NCBI RefSeq assembly: GCF_014842075.1
Contig: NZ_JACYVA010000002.1
Span: 489,912-553,911, forward strand
Source of the DNA: Sphingomonas sp. CFBP 13720
GTDB lineage: Bacteria; Pseudomonadota; Alphaproteobacteria; Sphingomonadales; Sphingomonadaceae
DNA length: 64,000 bases
Direction: 5' to 3'
Position 1 is the stretch's first letter. Each line of letters begins with the position of its first letter. The notes below the pieces were generated by a model. That model searched no databases. It worked only from the letters and a program-made list of their open reading frames with translations, and had not been told where the DNA came from. Below are positions 29,517 to 39,211 of this stretch, one piece after another. The translations under genes and the position numbers were made by a program.

Positions 29517-29686
29517 TTGAAATCCTTTTTCGTTGCGATCGCGCATCGGTACGATTGCGAGCACAACGTAGGCTGAACGCAATCGATGCGCCCCTTGTCG
29601 CGCTTATCGAAAAACGCGATGGTGTGCTTGAGGTCGGTGCTATATTCGGATAATACAGCGTCGACGTGCAGGGGGCTGCCAGCGGG

Positions 29687-30898
29687 ATGGGTTGGATGAA
29701 TTACGAAACGACGACGATTGCGGGCGAACATCTTGCCCTGGAAGCGCCGGTGGGCGCGGGGCGTTCGCGGCGGCGCGCGGTCGTGATCGGCATCGTCGTC
29801 CTGTTGCTGGCGGCGATCGGCGCATGGTGGGCGTTCGGACGCGGCGCTCCGCCAGCACCGGCCACGGTGCCGACGACGGCACCCGCCGGATCGTTGCCAA
29901 AGGTCACGATCGTCGTGCCGGGCAAGGAAACCGTGCGCCGCAGCGTCACCGGTTCGGGATCGCTGGCCGCACGCCGCGAGATGCCGGTCGGCGTGGCCGG
30001 CGAAGGCGGACTGGTCACGCGCGTACTGGTCGAACCCGGCAGCTGGGTCGGCGCGGGACAGGTGCTGGCGACCGTCGACCGGTCGGTGCAGGCGCAGACC
30101 GCCGATTCGCTGGAGGCGCAGGTCCGCGTGGCGCGCGCCGATGCCCGCATCGCGCAGGCCGAACTGGAACGATCGAACCAACTGGTCGCGCGCGGGTTCG
30201 TGTCGAAGGCCGATATCGACCGCAAGACCGCGACGCGCGACGCTGCCGATGCCCGCGTCCGCGTGGCGCAGGCACAGCTGGCGGAAACGCAGGCGCGCAA
30301 CCGCCGGCTCGACATCCGTGCCCCCGCCGCCGGGCTGGTGCTGACCCGCGCAGTCGAACCGGGACAGGTCGTGTCGTCGGGCAGCGGCGTGCTGTTCCGC
30401 ATCGCGATGGGCGGCCAGATGGAAATGCGCGCGCAATTGTCGGAGGCCGATCTGGCGTCGGTGCGTGCGGGTGTTCCGGCCGAAGTCGTGCCGGTCGGCG
30501 ATACCCGCGTGTTCCGGGGGGAAGTGTGGCAGGTGTCGCCGGTGATCGACCCGCAGACGCGACAGGGCATCGCCCGCATCGCGCTGTCCTACGATCCCGC
30601 GCTGCGCCCCGGCGGCTTTGCCAGCGCGCGGGTCGGCGCGGGCGCAACATCCGCGCCGTTGCTGCCCGAATCGGCGGTGCTGAGCGATGACAAGGGCAGC
30701 TATGTCTATGTCCTCGATGCGCAGGACAAGGCGGTGCGTCGCGACGTGCGCGTGGCCGAGGTATCGGACGAAGGCGCGCTGATCGCCGCCGGTCTGGTCG
30801 GCAACGAACGCGTCGTCGCCAGCGCGGGCGCGTTTCTGAATCCGGGGCAACAGGTGGTGCCCGTCCGGGCGGCGGCCGCCGCCGCGCGAAAGGAATAG
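29687..30898 (+). CDS. RND efflux periplasmic adaptor (membrane fusion protein)
   Basis: A 403-residue adaptor anchored by one N-terminal membrane segment (RRRAVVIGIVVLLLAAIGAW, about residues 24-46). It shows the lipoyl halves (GGLVTRVLVEPGSWVGAGQ and LDIRAPAAGLVLTRAVEPGQ), a coiled-coil hairpin between them, and a beta-barrel domain. It links the inner-membrane pump to an outer-membrane channel, which is not encoded here. Start choice between 29666, 29687 and 29696 is uncertain. The pump gene starts 4 bp after its stop. Confidence 0.9.
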   Translation: MGWMNYETTTIAGEHLALEAPVGAGRSRRRAVVIGIVVLLLAAIGAWWAFGRGAPPAPATVPTTAPAGSLPKVTIVVPGKETVRRSVTGSGSLAARREMPVGVAGEGGLVTRVLVEPGSWVGAGQVLATVDRSVQAQTADSLEAQVRVARADARIAQAELERSNQLVARGFVSKADIDRKTATRDAADARVRVAQAQLAETQARNRRLDIRAPAAGLVLTRAVEPGQVVSSGSGVLFRIAMGGQMEMRAQLSEADLASVRAGVPAEVVPVGDTRVFRGEVWQVSPVIDPQTRQGIARIALSYDPALRPGGFASARVGAGATSAPLLPESAVLSDDKGSYVYVLDAQDKAVRRDVRVAEVSDEGALIAAGLVGNERVVASAGAFLNPGQQVVPVRAAAAAARKE

Positions 30899-30902
30899 CG
30901 CG

Positions 30903-33900
30903 ATGGGCTTCCGCAACATCTCGGCATGGTCGATCCGCAATCCGGTGCCGCCGCTGGTCCTGTTCCTCGCGCTGACGATCGCGGGGATCGTGTCGTTCAT
31001 GCGCATGGACGTGAACCAGGACCCCGACATCGAATTCCCGGTGGCGATCGTCGTCATCAGCCAGCCCGGCGCTGCGCCGACCGAGCTGGAAACGCAGGTG
31101 ACGCAGCGGGTCGAGGCAGCGGTCCGATCGTTGCAGGGCATCGACCAGATCGAATCGACCGTCAACGAAGGGTCGTCGCAGACCGTCATCCAGCTCGACA
31201 TCGGCACGCCGATCGATCGCGCGGTCAACGACGTGCGCGAAGCGGTGAACCAGATCCGCAGCGAATTGCCCGACGGCATTTTGGAACCACAGGTGTTCCG
31301 CGCGAACACCACCGACAAGGATCTGGCGTCGTGGACCGCGATCGCCGACGACATGACCGCCGAACAGCTCAGCTGGTATGTCGACAATACGGTGTCGAAG
31401 GAATTGCTGGCGATCGAGGGCATGGCCACGGTCGAGCGGGTCGGCGGCGTCGATCGCGAGATCCGCGTCACGCTGGACCCCGCGCGGTTGCAGGCGCAGG
31501 GGCTGACCGCGTCGCAGGTCAACCAGGCACTGCGACAGGTCAATCTGAACGCGGCGGGCGGCAAGGCGGAAATCGCCGGGTCGCAACAATCGGTCCGCGT
31601 GCTGGGCAATGCTGCCACCGCCTATGCGCTGTCGCAGACGCAGGTGCCGGTCGGCGGCGGACGATCGGTGCGGCTGGCGGATATCGCCAGCGTGCGCGAC
31701 GCCTATGCCGAACCGACCTCGTTCGCCGAATATAATGGCCGTCCGGTGCTGGCGTTCGATATCAAGCGTGCCAAGGGCGCGTCGGACGTGACCGTGTTCC
31801 ACGAAGCCGAAAAGCGGCTGGCCGATTTGCAGAAGCGCAATCCACAGGTCCGTTTCGCGCTGCTGTCCAATTCGGTCAAGTTCACCGAAATCCAGTATCA
31901 TTCGGCGATGGCGGCGATGGTCGAGGGCGCGTTGCTCGCGATCGTGGTCGTGTTCCTGTTCCTGCGCGACTGGCGCGCCACGCTCATCTCCGCGCTGGCG
32001 ATCCCGTTGTCGGCGATTCCCGCCTTCTGGTTCATGGACATGATGGGCTTCACGCTCAACCAGATGACGCTGCTGGCGCTGTCGCTGGTCGCGGGCGTGC
32101 TGGTCGACGATGCGATCGTGGAGATCGAGAATATCGTCCGGCACATGCGCATGGGCAAATCGGCGTATCAGGCATCGATCGACGCGGCGGACGAAATCGG
32201 CATCGCGGTGCTCGCGACCACCATGGCGATCGTCGCGGTGTTCCTGCCGGTCGGGATGATGCCGGGCATCGCCGGACAGTTCTTCAAGAATTTCGGCTTC
32301 ACCGTCGTCGCTGCGGTGCTGCTCAGCCTTGCAGTCGCGCGGCTGCTGACGCCGATGATCGCCGCCTATTTCCTGAAGGCCCATGGCACCGCCACGCATG
32401 GCGAAGGCTGGCTGATGGATCGGTACATGGGTGTGCTGCGCTGGACGCTGCGGCATCGCTGGTCGACGATCGTCGGCGGCGCGGCGGCACTGGCGCTGAC
32501 CGTCGTGATGTTCATGGTGATCCCGCAGACGTTCCAGCCGCCGCAGGACCGCGACCGCGTGACCGCCAGCGTCGACATGGTCCCCGGCACCACGCTGGAA
32601 CAGACCGCCGTCGTCGTCAAACGGGTCGAGAACCTGTTGCGCGCACAGCCGCTGGTGACGTCGGTCTATTCGTCCTCCTATGCCGGCAACGGCCGCGTCA
32701 CCGCCGAGCTGGCGGAGAAGCGCGACGTCAAAAGCGTCGATTTCGAACGCAACCTCGCGCCGCAGCTCGCGGCCATCCCTGACGCGCGGGTATCGTTCCG
32801 GTCGCAGTTCGGCTGGGGCGGCAACAGCCGCGACCTGTCGATCACGCTGGGCGGCGACGATCCGGTCGAGCTGAACGCCACGGCGAACCGGCTGGTCAAG
32901 GATATGGAAAAGCTGTCGCTGGTGGTCGCACCGCGCGTTTCGGGCGATCTGAAACGGCCGGAAATCATCATCCGTCCACGCAGCGACCTTGCCGCCAGCC
33001 TCGGCGTGACCACCGCCGCGCTGTCGGGGGCGATCCGCATCGCGACGCTGGGCGACATCGACCAGAACAGCGCGCGCTTCTCGCTGTCCGATCGACAGAT
33101 TCCGATCCGCGTCGCACTGTCGCGCGATGCCCGGTCGCGACTGTCGACGATCCAGAACCTGCCCGTGCCGACCGCCACCGGCGGGTCGGTGCCGCTGTCG
33201 GTCGTCGCCGATATCGGGTTCGGCGCGGGGCCGACCAAGATCGACCGGATCGACCAGCAACGCCGGCTGGTCGTCGGCGCCGATCTGGCCCCGAACGTCG
33301 TATCCGGCGTCGCGATGAAGGCGATCCACGACCTTCCCACGATGAAGAACCTGCCGATGGGCGTCCGCGAACTGACCGTCGGTCAGGCGAAGTGGCAGGC
33401 GGAGATGATCCAGAACTTCATCGTCGCGGTGATATCGGGCATCTTCCTCGTCTTTGGCGTGCTGGTGCTGCTGTACAAGCGGGTGATGCCCCCGTTCGTG
33501 AACATGGGGTCGCTGTTGCTCGCCCCGCTGGGCGGCTTGCTGGCGCTGTGGCTGACCGGCAATCCGATCTCGATGCCGGTCTATATCGGGCTGCTGATGT
33601 TGCTGGGCATCGTCGCCAAGAACTCGATCCTGCTGATCGATTTCGCGCTGGAGGAAATGGAGAAGGGCGTCGACAAGACCGTCGCGATCCTCGACGCAGG
33701 ACACAAGCGCGCACAGCCGATCGTGATGACCACGGTGGCGATGGTCGCGGGCATGGTCCCGACCGCGCTGGCGCTGTCGGGCGATGCGTCGTCGCGCGCA
33801 CCGATGGGCATCACCGTGATCGGCGGGCTGACCGTGTCGACCGTGCTCACGCTGCTGATCGTACCGGGCGCATTCAGCCTTGCGGTCGGACTGGAACGCT

Positions 33901-34040
33901 GGGTCGGACCGCGCCTGTCTCGACGGTTGCTGACCTATCGCCCCGGCGATGCCGACGAAGCGGTCGCCGTGATCGATCACCGTCCGGGTGGGCGCCTGCC
34001 GCACGACGACCGGCCCAAGCCCCTGCCCGCCGCCGAATAG
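30903..34040 (+). CDS. RND efflux transporter, AcrB/HAE-1 type
   Basis: A 1045-residue inner-membrane proton antiporter with 12 transmembrane segments and two large periplasmic loops. The proton-relay aspartates are in TM4 (LVAGVLVDDAIVEIEN), and the C-terminal half has the matching GIVAKNSILLIDFA of TM10. Closest in style to MexF/OqxB-like or AcrB-type drug pumps. It forms an operon with the adaptor. No local TetR or MarR regulator or OprM-like channel is present, so control and outer-membrane partner lie elsewhere. Confidence 0.94.
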   Translation: MGFRNISAWSIRNPVPPLVLFLALTIAGIVSFMRMDVNQDPDIEFPVAIVVISQPGAAPTELETQVTQRVEAAVRSLQGIDQIESTVNEGSSQTVIQLDIGTPIDRAVNDVREAVNQIRSELPDGILEPQVFRANTTDKDLASWTAIADDMTAEQLSWYVDNTVSKELLAIEGMATVERVGGVDREIRVTLDPARLQAQGLTASQVNQALRQVNLNAAGGKAEIAGSQQSVRVLGNAATAYALSQTQVPVGGGRSVRLADIASVRDAYAEPTSFAEYNGRPVLAFDIKRAKGASDVTVFHEAEKRLADLQKRNPQVRFALLSNSVKFTEIQYHSAMAAMVEGALLAIVVVFLFLRDWRATLISALAIPLSAIPAFWFMDMMGFTLNQMTLLALSLVAGVLVDDAIVEIENIVRHMRMGKSAYQASIDAADEIGIAVLATTMAIVAVFLPVGMMPGIAGQFFKNFGFTVVAAVLLSLAVARLLTPMIAAYFLKAHGTATHGEGWLMDRYMGVLRWTLRHRWSTIVGGAAALALTVVMFMVIPQTFQPPQDRDRVTASVDMVPGTTLEQTAVVVKRVENLLRAQPLVTSVYSSSYAGNGRVTAELAEKRDVKSVDFERNLAPQLAAIPDARVSFRSQFGWGGNSRDLSITLGGDDPVELNATANRLVKDMEKLSLVVAPRVSGDLKRPEIIIRPRSDLAASLGVTTAALSGAIRIATLGDIDQNSARFSLSDRQIPIRVALSRDARSRLSTIQNLPVPTATGGSVPLSVVADIGFGAGPTKIDRIDQQRRLVVGADLAPNVVSGVAMKAIHDLPTMKNLPMGVRELTVGQAKWQAEMIQNFIVAVISGIFLVFGVLVLLYKRVMPPFVNMGSLLLAPLGGLLALWLTGNPISMPVYIGLLMLLGIVAKNSILLIDFALEEMEKGVDKTVAILDAGHKRAQPIVMTTVAMVAGMVPTALALSGDASSRAPMGITVIGGLTVSTVLTLLIVPGAFSLAVGLERWVGPRLSRRLLTYRPGDADEAVAVIDHRPGGRLPHDDRPKPLPAAE

Positions 34041-34087
34041 CCGCCGCCCGCCGGCGAAGGTCGCGCGACCGGCATTCGCCGCATGTC

Positions 34088-34117
34088 GTCACCCCGGTAC
34101 ATCCTATCCGGGGTGAC
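34088..34117. terminator. Perfect stem-loop after the RND operon
   Basis: Two perfect 10-nt arms (GTCACCCCGG / CCGGGGTGAC) around a 10-nt loop, 48 bp after the pump stop. There is no T run, so termination would need a factor or the hairpin acts in mRNA stability. Confidence 0.6.
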
Positions 34118-34282
34118 AGACGTGCAGGACGCAGGGGCACGATCGACGTCGATCCCGATCCGCCCCGAAACGGACCGTGACACGGAACGACACCGGCGCG
34201 CCCATGCCGATCGAGAAGCGGCATTGCGACCGGTAATGGCGACGGGGTTGAACTTTCCGTCGCGTCAGCGATTGTTCCGCCA

Positions 34283-35548
34283 ATGCCACGTATTGCGGGC
34301 GTCGTTCGGGCGGGCGACGTCGTCCCTCCCCAGCTGCGCCGGATGCGGCGGATCGCCACGGCCATGCTGGTGGCGATGGCCGCGCTGTTCCTCGCGTCAC
34401 GCAGGCTCGAAGGAACGCATCCGGCATGGGGGTTCGTCCAGTCGTTCGCCGAAGCGGCGATGGTCGGCGGTCTGGCGGACTGGTTCGCGGTCACCGCGCT
34501 GTTCCGCCACCCGCTGGGTCTGCCGATCCCGCACACTGCGATCGTCCCCCGCAACAAGGACCGGATCGGCGACACGCTGGCGGTGTTCCTGCGCGACAAT
34601 TTCCTGACGGCGCATGTCGTCGCCCGTCGCATGCACCGATTCGACGTGGCGGGCGCGGCGGGGCGATGGCTCGCCAATCCGCTGAACCGCGACGGGCGGC
34701 TGCGGCGCGGAGCGTCGCGGCTGGCGGCCAATTTGCTCGAAGCGCTCGATCCCGACCAGCTTGGAACGATGGTCCGTGGTGCGATGGCGGGACGGCTGCG
34801 CACGCTCAACGCCGCCCCCGCGCTCGGCCGGACGCTGGAAACCGCGATCGCCGACAATCGGCACCTGCCGCTGATCGATGCGATCGTCCGCTGGACCGCC
34901 AAGACGCTCGACGCCAACGAAGCGCTGGTCCGCTCGATGATCCAGAAGCGGGCGGGCGCGGTGCTGCGCTGGACCGGGCTGGACGAAACGCTTGCAACGT
35001 CGGTCCTGAACGGACTGCACAAGATGCTGGGCGAGGTCGCGGACGATCCCGACCATCCGTTGCGTGCCAAGGCCAATGAGGGGCTGGCGCTGTTCGCGCA
35101 CGATCTCCAGCATTCGCCGGAGCTTCAGGCGAAGGTCGACCGGTTCAAGAACGAACTGATCGACAATCCTGCGCTGGGCGCGTGGTGGATGGGCGTATGG
35201 GAACGCATCCGTGGTGGATTGCTGACCATTGCGCGTGACCCCGACCGGGCGATGGCTGGGCCGATCGGCGACGCGCTGCGCCAGTTGGGCACGACGTTGC
35301 AGGACAATCCGGCGCTGGCGGCAAAGGTCAATCGCTTCGTCCGTCGCGCCGTGGTGGGCGCGGTGGCCGATTATGGCGACGCGATCGTGCGGCTGGTGTC
35401 GGACACGGTGCGCGGCTGGGATGCGCAGACGATCACCGGGCGGCTGGAAAATGCGGTCGGGCGCGATCTGCAATATATCCGCATCAACGGCACGCTGGTC
35501 GGCGGGTTCGTCGGGCTGGTCATCCATTCGGTCGACCGCTGGCTTTGA
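34283..35548 (+). CDS. DUF445 family inner-membrane protein
   Basis: A 421-residue protein of the DUF445/YjiN family. One hydrophobic segment (about residues 27-45) is followed by the family signature EAAMVGGLADWFAVTALFRHPLG, a long helical middle, and a C-terminal hydrophobic anchor (LVGGFVGLVIHSVDRW). The role of these proteins is not established. It converges with the HAD-IB gene one base past its stop. Confidence 0.87.
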   Translation: MPRIAGVVRAGDVVPPQLRRMRRIATAMLVAMAALFLASRRLEGTHPAWGFVQSFAEAAMVGGLADWFAVTALFRHPLGLPIPHTAIVPRNKDRIGDTLAVFLRDNFLTAHVVARRMHRFDVAGAAGRWLANPLNRDGRLRRGASRLAANLLEALDPDQLGTMVRGAMAGRLRTLNAAPALGRTLETAIADNRHLPLIDAIVRWTAKTLDANEALVRSMIQKRAGAVLRWTGLDETLATSVLNGLHKMLGEVADDPDHPLRAKANEGLALFAHDLQHSPELQAKVDRFKNELIDNPALGAWWMGVWERIRGGLLTIARDPDRAMAGPIGDALRQLGTTLQDNPALAAKVNRFVRRAVVGAVADYGDAIVRLVSDTVRGWDAQTITGRLENAVGRDLQYIRINGTLVGGFVGLVIHSVDRWL

Positions 35549-35549
35549 C

Positions 35550-36248
35550 CTATCCCCGCCAGTCGAGCACCGGCCAGCCGCGCCGTTTCGCGAGGGTGCG
35601 CAGCGGCGGATGGGCGTTGACCGCGAAGGCTTCGTCGGCCCACTCGAACACCGGGGCGTCGGACACATGATCGCTATAGAATCGAACCGCCACATCGCTG
35701 CGGACGATGCCCTGCGCCGTCGTCCACGCCTCGATCGCGCGCAGTTTGGCCGCACCATAGCAATTCTCGCCGTCGATCCGCGACAGCACGTTCCCGGCGT
35801 CGCAGCGCGCACTTTCCGTCGCGATGACCGCGTCGAAGCCCAGCAGTTCGGCGATCTCCTGCGCATAGAAACGATAGGACGCGGTCGCCATCACCAGCAT
35901 CCGCCCCTCCCCCCGATCCTTCTCGATCCGCTCGCGCGCACCGGCGAGCAGCCCGCCGGCGACCGTCGCCTGCGCGAACGCGCGCGCACTGTCGGCCAGC
36001 CGGTCGCCCGCAACCGCGCGACCGAGGATCAGGCGATGGGTCATCTCCTTCAACCGGTCGCGTCCGTACAGCCGCAGCGCATAGCCGGCGACCGCCGCCC
36101 CCGCGACCGGCAGCAGCCACCATGCCATCGGCCCGCGTTCGCGCGCGGCATGGCGCAGGAACGGCGTCCACGTCGCGACGCGGGTGATCGTCTTGTCCAT
36201 ATCGTAAATGGCGAGGTCGCGGTGCCGCATATCGATTGCGCGTACCAT
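35550..36248 (-). CDS. HAD-IB family phosphatase (SerB/PSPase-like)
   Basis: A 232-residue hydrolase with motif I YDMDKTITR (DxDxT), motif II MATASYRFY, and C-terminal motifs DGENCYGAAK and SDHVSDAPVF. A hydrophobic stretch near residues 42-60 (WWLLPVAGAAVAGYALRLYG) is usual for this subfamily (TIGR01490-like), whose members dephosphorylate phosphoserine or lipid-type phosphates. Start could also be 36230. It is divergent from the Mla operon, with 38 bp between the starts, and may share its regulatory region. Confidence 0.82.
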   Translation of the reverse strand: MVRAIDMRHRDLAIYDMDKTITRVATWTPFLRHAARERGPMAWWLLPVAGAAVAGYALRLYGRDRLKEMTHRLILGRAVAGDRLADSARAFAQATVAGGLLAGARERIEKDRGEGRMLVMATASYRFYAQEIAELLGFDAVIATESARCDAGNVLSRIDGENCYGAAKLRAIEAWTTAQGIVRSDVAVRFYSDHVSDAPVFEWADEAFAVNAHPPLRTLAKRRGWPVLDWRG

Positions 36249-36286
36249 CTTGCCGCGGCACGGCAAATCGCCGATGGGTGGCATCG

Positions 36287-37396
36287 ATGAGCGCTTCCGC
36301 CGATTTTTCGCACGTTCGGACCGATAGCGGCGATGCGCTGCGATTCACCGGCAACCTGTCGCTGTCCGCGATCGGCGATCTGCCCGAACGGTTGTCGGCC
36401 TATGATGGGAAGGTCGACCGGATCGACCTGTCGGCGATCGACCGGATCGACACCGTCGGCGCATGGATCGTCCACCGCTTCGCCACCGAACGCGGCGTCC
36501 CTATCGAGGGGCTGGGCACCGACAGCCAGCATCTGTTCGATCAGGTCGCGGCCGCCGACGATCCTGTGGTGCGCAAGGAACGGCCAAGCAGCCCGCCGGT
36601 GCGCGTCCTGCAGGAGATCGGCGATGCCGTGACCGGCAGCGGGCGGACGCTGATCGGCCTGCTGGGGTTCATGGGGGCGACCGTTCTGGCCTTCGTCAAC
36701 GTCATTCGGCATCCCAGCCGCTTTCGCTTCAACGCGACGGTGCAGCGTTTCGAGGTGGTCGGCGTATCGGCGCTGGGCATCGTCGGGCTGATGAGCTTTC
36801 TGATCGGCATGGTCATTGCGCAACAGGGCGCGGTACAGTTGCGGCAGTTCGGCGCGGAAGTGTTCACGATCAACCTGATCGGGCGACTGACCTTCCGCGA
36901 ACTGGGCGTGTTGATGACCGCGATCATGGTCGCCGGGCGATCGGGATCGGCCTTCGCGGCGCAGCTCGGCACGATGAAGCTGACCGAAGAGATCGACGCG
37001 ATGCGCACGATCGGCGTGTCGCCGATGGAGGCGCTGGTCCTGCCGCGCGTCATCGCGGCGATCGTGATGATGCTGCTGCTCGGTTTCTATGCCTCGATCA
37101 TCGCGATCATCGGCGGCGGACTGCTCAGCTGGGCACAGCTCGGCATCCCGCCGATCACCTTCGTCACCCGCATCCGCGAGGTCGTGCCGATCACCGACCT
37201 GTATATCGGGCTGATCAAGGCCCCGGTATTCGGCGCGATCATCGGCATGGCCGGATGTTTCCACGGCATGCAGGTCGAAAGCGACGCCGAACAGGTCGGC
37301 AGCCGCACGACGGCGGCGGTGGTGCAGGCGATCTTCCTCGTCATCGTGCTGGACGCGTTCTTCGCGATCTTCTTCGCATGGATCGGATGGATATGA
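36287..37396 (+). CDS. mlaE: Mla-type lipid ABC transporter permease with fused STAS domain
   Basis: A 369-residue permease. Residues ~1-85 form a STAS domain (DRIDLSAIDRIDTVGAWIVH), equivalent to the separate MlaB subunit of E. coli, fused to the MlaE permease, which has about five membrane segments and the conserved GRSGSAFAAQLGTMKLTEEIDAMRTIG loop region. With MlaF and MlaD it moves phospholipids between the membranes to keep outer-membrane asymmetry. It overlaps mlaF by 4 bp (ATGA). Confidence 0.9.
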   Translation: MSASADFSHVRTDSGDALRFTGNLSLSAIGDLPERLSAYDGKVDRIDLSAIDRIDTVGAWIVHRFATERGVPIEGLGTDSQHLFDQVAAADDPVVRKERPSSPPVRVLQEIGDAVTGSGRTLIGLLGFMGATVLAFVNVIRHPSRFRFNATVQRFEVVGVSALGIVGLMSFLIGMVIAQQGAVQLRQFGAEVFTINLIGRLTFRELGVLMTAIMVAGRSGSAFAAQLGTMKLTEEIDAMRTIGVSPMEALVLPRVIAAIVMMLLLGFYASIIAIIGGGLLSWAQLGIPPITFVTRIREVVPITDLYIGLIKAPVFGAIIGMAGCFHGMQVESDAEQVGSRTTAAVVQAIFLVIVLDAFFAIFFAWIGWI

Positions 37397-38238
37397 GCGA
37401 CGACGACTCGATCATCCGCGTCCGCGGCCTGAAGAACGCCTTCGGTGATCAGGTCATCCACGAAGGACTCGACCTCGACGTGCGGCGCGGCGAGATTCTG
37501 GGCGTGGTCGGCGGATCGGGCACCGGCAAATCGGTGCTGATGCGGTCGATCATCGGCCTGCAGACGCCGGTAGCGGGCTCGATTGACGTGTTCGGCGAAA
37601 ACACGATCGGCCGCGAGGAAACCGAAGCGACCGAGATCCGCAAGAAATGGGGCGTGCTGTTCCAGGGCGGGGCGCTGTTCTCCACGCTGACGGTCGCTGA
37701 AAACGTGCAGGTGCCGATCAAGGAATTCTATCCCAAGCTGCGCCCCGCGCTGCTCGAACAGATTGCCGGGTACAAGGTCGTGATGACCGGCCTGCCCGCC
37801 AATGCCGGACCGAAATATCCGTCCGAACTGTCGGGCGGGATGAAGAAGCGCGCCGGGCTGGCCCGCGCACTGGCGCTCGATCCGCAACTGCTGTTCCTCG
37901 ATGAACCGACCGCCGGTCTCGACCCGATCGGCGCGGCGGCGTTCGACGAACTCACCGCCTCGCTTCAGAAGACGCTGGGGCTGACGGTGTTTCTGATCAC
38001 CCACGACCTCGATACGCTGCATGCCATCTGTGACCGGGTGGCCGTGCTGGCGGATCGCAAGGTCATCGCCGTCGGCACGATCGACGAACTGCTCGCACTG
38101 GACCATCCGTGGATCCAGGAATATTTCAACGGACCCCGTGGCCGCGCCGCGACCGATGCACAGGACCGCATCGCACGCGACGCCGCCCATGGCGAGGCCG
38201 GCGTGACGCTGGCCAAGCCCCAAGCCCAGAGGCGCTGA
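37393..38238 (+). CDS. mlaF: Mla-type lipid ABC transporter ATPase
   Basis: A 281-residue ABC ATPase. Walker A GGSGTGKSVLM, Q-loop FQGGALFSTLTV, signature LSGGMKKRAGLARALALDP, Walker B LLFLDEPTAGLDP and the H-loop FLITHDL are intact. It drives the MlaE permease. Start at 37393 gives an ATGA overlap with mlaE; an alternative ATG two codons upstream exists. Its C-terminal ~40 residues beyond the nucleotide-binding domain are basic and variable. It overlaps mlaD by one base (TGATG). Confidence 0.92.
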   Translation: MSDDDSIIRVRGLKNAFGDQVIHEGLDLDVRRGEILGVVGGSGTGKSVLMRSIIGLQTPVAGSIDVFGENTIGREETEATEIRKKWGVLFQGGALFSTLTVAENVQVPIKEFYPKLRPALLEQIAGYKVVMTGLPANAGPKYPSELSGGMKKRAGLARALALDPQLLFLDEPTAGLDPIGAAAFDELTASLQKTLGLTVFLITHDLDTLHAICDRVAVLADRKVIAVGTIDELLALDHPWIQEYFNGPRGRAATDAQDRIARDAAHGEAGVTLAKPQAQRR

Positions 38239-39203
38239 TGGAAACCCGGTCGAACCACGTCCTAGTCGGCGCCGTCGTGCTGATCCTGCTGGCGATGCTG
38301 GCGCTGTTCACCGTCTGGCTGGCCCGGATCGGCGGCGGCAGCGAGAAGGAGTATGACGTCTTCTTCAAACAAGCCGTCGACGGCCTTGCAAAGGGATCGC
38401 CGGTGTCCTTTTCCGGCGTGCCGTCGGGACAGGTCGAAGATATCGCCCTGTGGCCGAAGGATCCGCAATTCGTCCGCGTCCGCATCAAGGTGAAGGACGA
38501 AACCCCGGTACTGCTGGGCACCACCGCGACGATCGTCGGCAGCTTCACCGGCGTATCGACGATCACGCTGGACGGCGCGGTCAAGGGCGCCCCGCCGATC
38601 ACGTGTCCGGAAACCAATCCCGAACAATCCTGCCCGATGGGCGTGCCGGTAATCCCGCCCAAGGCGGGCGGCGTCGCCGCGTTGCTCAGTTCGGCGCCGC
38701 AACTGCTCGAACGCGTCACGACGCTGACCGAACGGCTGGCCGACGTGCTGTCGGATCGCAACCAGAATTCGATCGCCGCGATCCTCGACAACACCAACCG
38801 CCTGACCGACGCGCTGGCCGATCGCGGGCCGGAAATCGCGGCGACTCTGGCCGAAACGCGCGTGGCGATCCAGCGCGCCGGCATCGCGTCGCAACAGATC
38901 GGCGACCTGGCGGCAACGACCAACGGCTTGTTGGCGAACGATATCCAGCCGACGATCCAGCAGCTCAACCGCACGATCGCCAGCGCCCAACGCAGCGCCG
39001 AAACCCTCGACAAGGCGATCGGCGCGGCCCAGCCGGGATTGCAGACGTTCAGCACGAAGACCATCCCCGAGGTCAACCAGCTGGTCGGCGATCTGCGCGC
39101 GATGACTGGCGCGCTCGCATCGGTCGCGGAAAAGGTCGATCGCGGCGGAGCATCCTCGTTGATCGGCAGCCCGAAGCTGCCCGATTACGATCCCAAGAAG
39201 TGA
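38238..39203 (+). CDS. mlaD: MlaD-type MCE domain protein
   Basis: A 321-residue protein anchored by an N-terminal membrane helix (HVLVGAVVLILLAMLALFTV), then an MCE domain (about residues 40-115, VSFSGVPSGQVEDIAL, TATIVGSFTGVSTITLDG) and a long helical tail (residues ~150-300) with repeated LADxL/TxRLxDAL heptads. It forms the periplasmic lipid-binding ring of the transporter. The long tail resembles PqiB/YebT-like or alphaproteobacterial Mce proteins rather than the short E. coli MlaD. Confidence 0.9.
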   Translation: METRSNHVLVGAVVLILLAMLALFTVWLARIGGGSEKEYDVFFKQAVDGLAKGSPVSFSGVPSGQVEDIALWPKDPQFVRVRIKVKDETPVLLGTTATIVGSFTGVSTITLDGAVKGAPPITCPETNPEQSCPMGVPVIPPKAGGVAALLSSAPQLLERVTTLTERLADVLSDRNQNSIAAILDNTNRLTDALADRGPEIAATLAETRVAIQRAGIASQQIGDLAATTNGLLANDIQPTIQQLNRTIASAQRSAETLDKAIGAAQPGLQTFSTKTIPEVNQLVGDLRAMTGALASVAEKVDRGGASSLIGSPKLPDYDPKK

Positions 39204-39211
39204 GAAGCGCC

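Noticed and set aside
30015..34004. 1329-residue minus-strand open frame
   Set aside because: Antisense to the RND adaptor and pump; very rich in Arg, His, Asp and Gln as expected of a shadow in GC-rich DNA.
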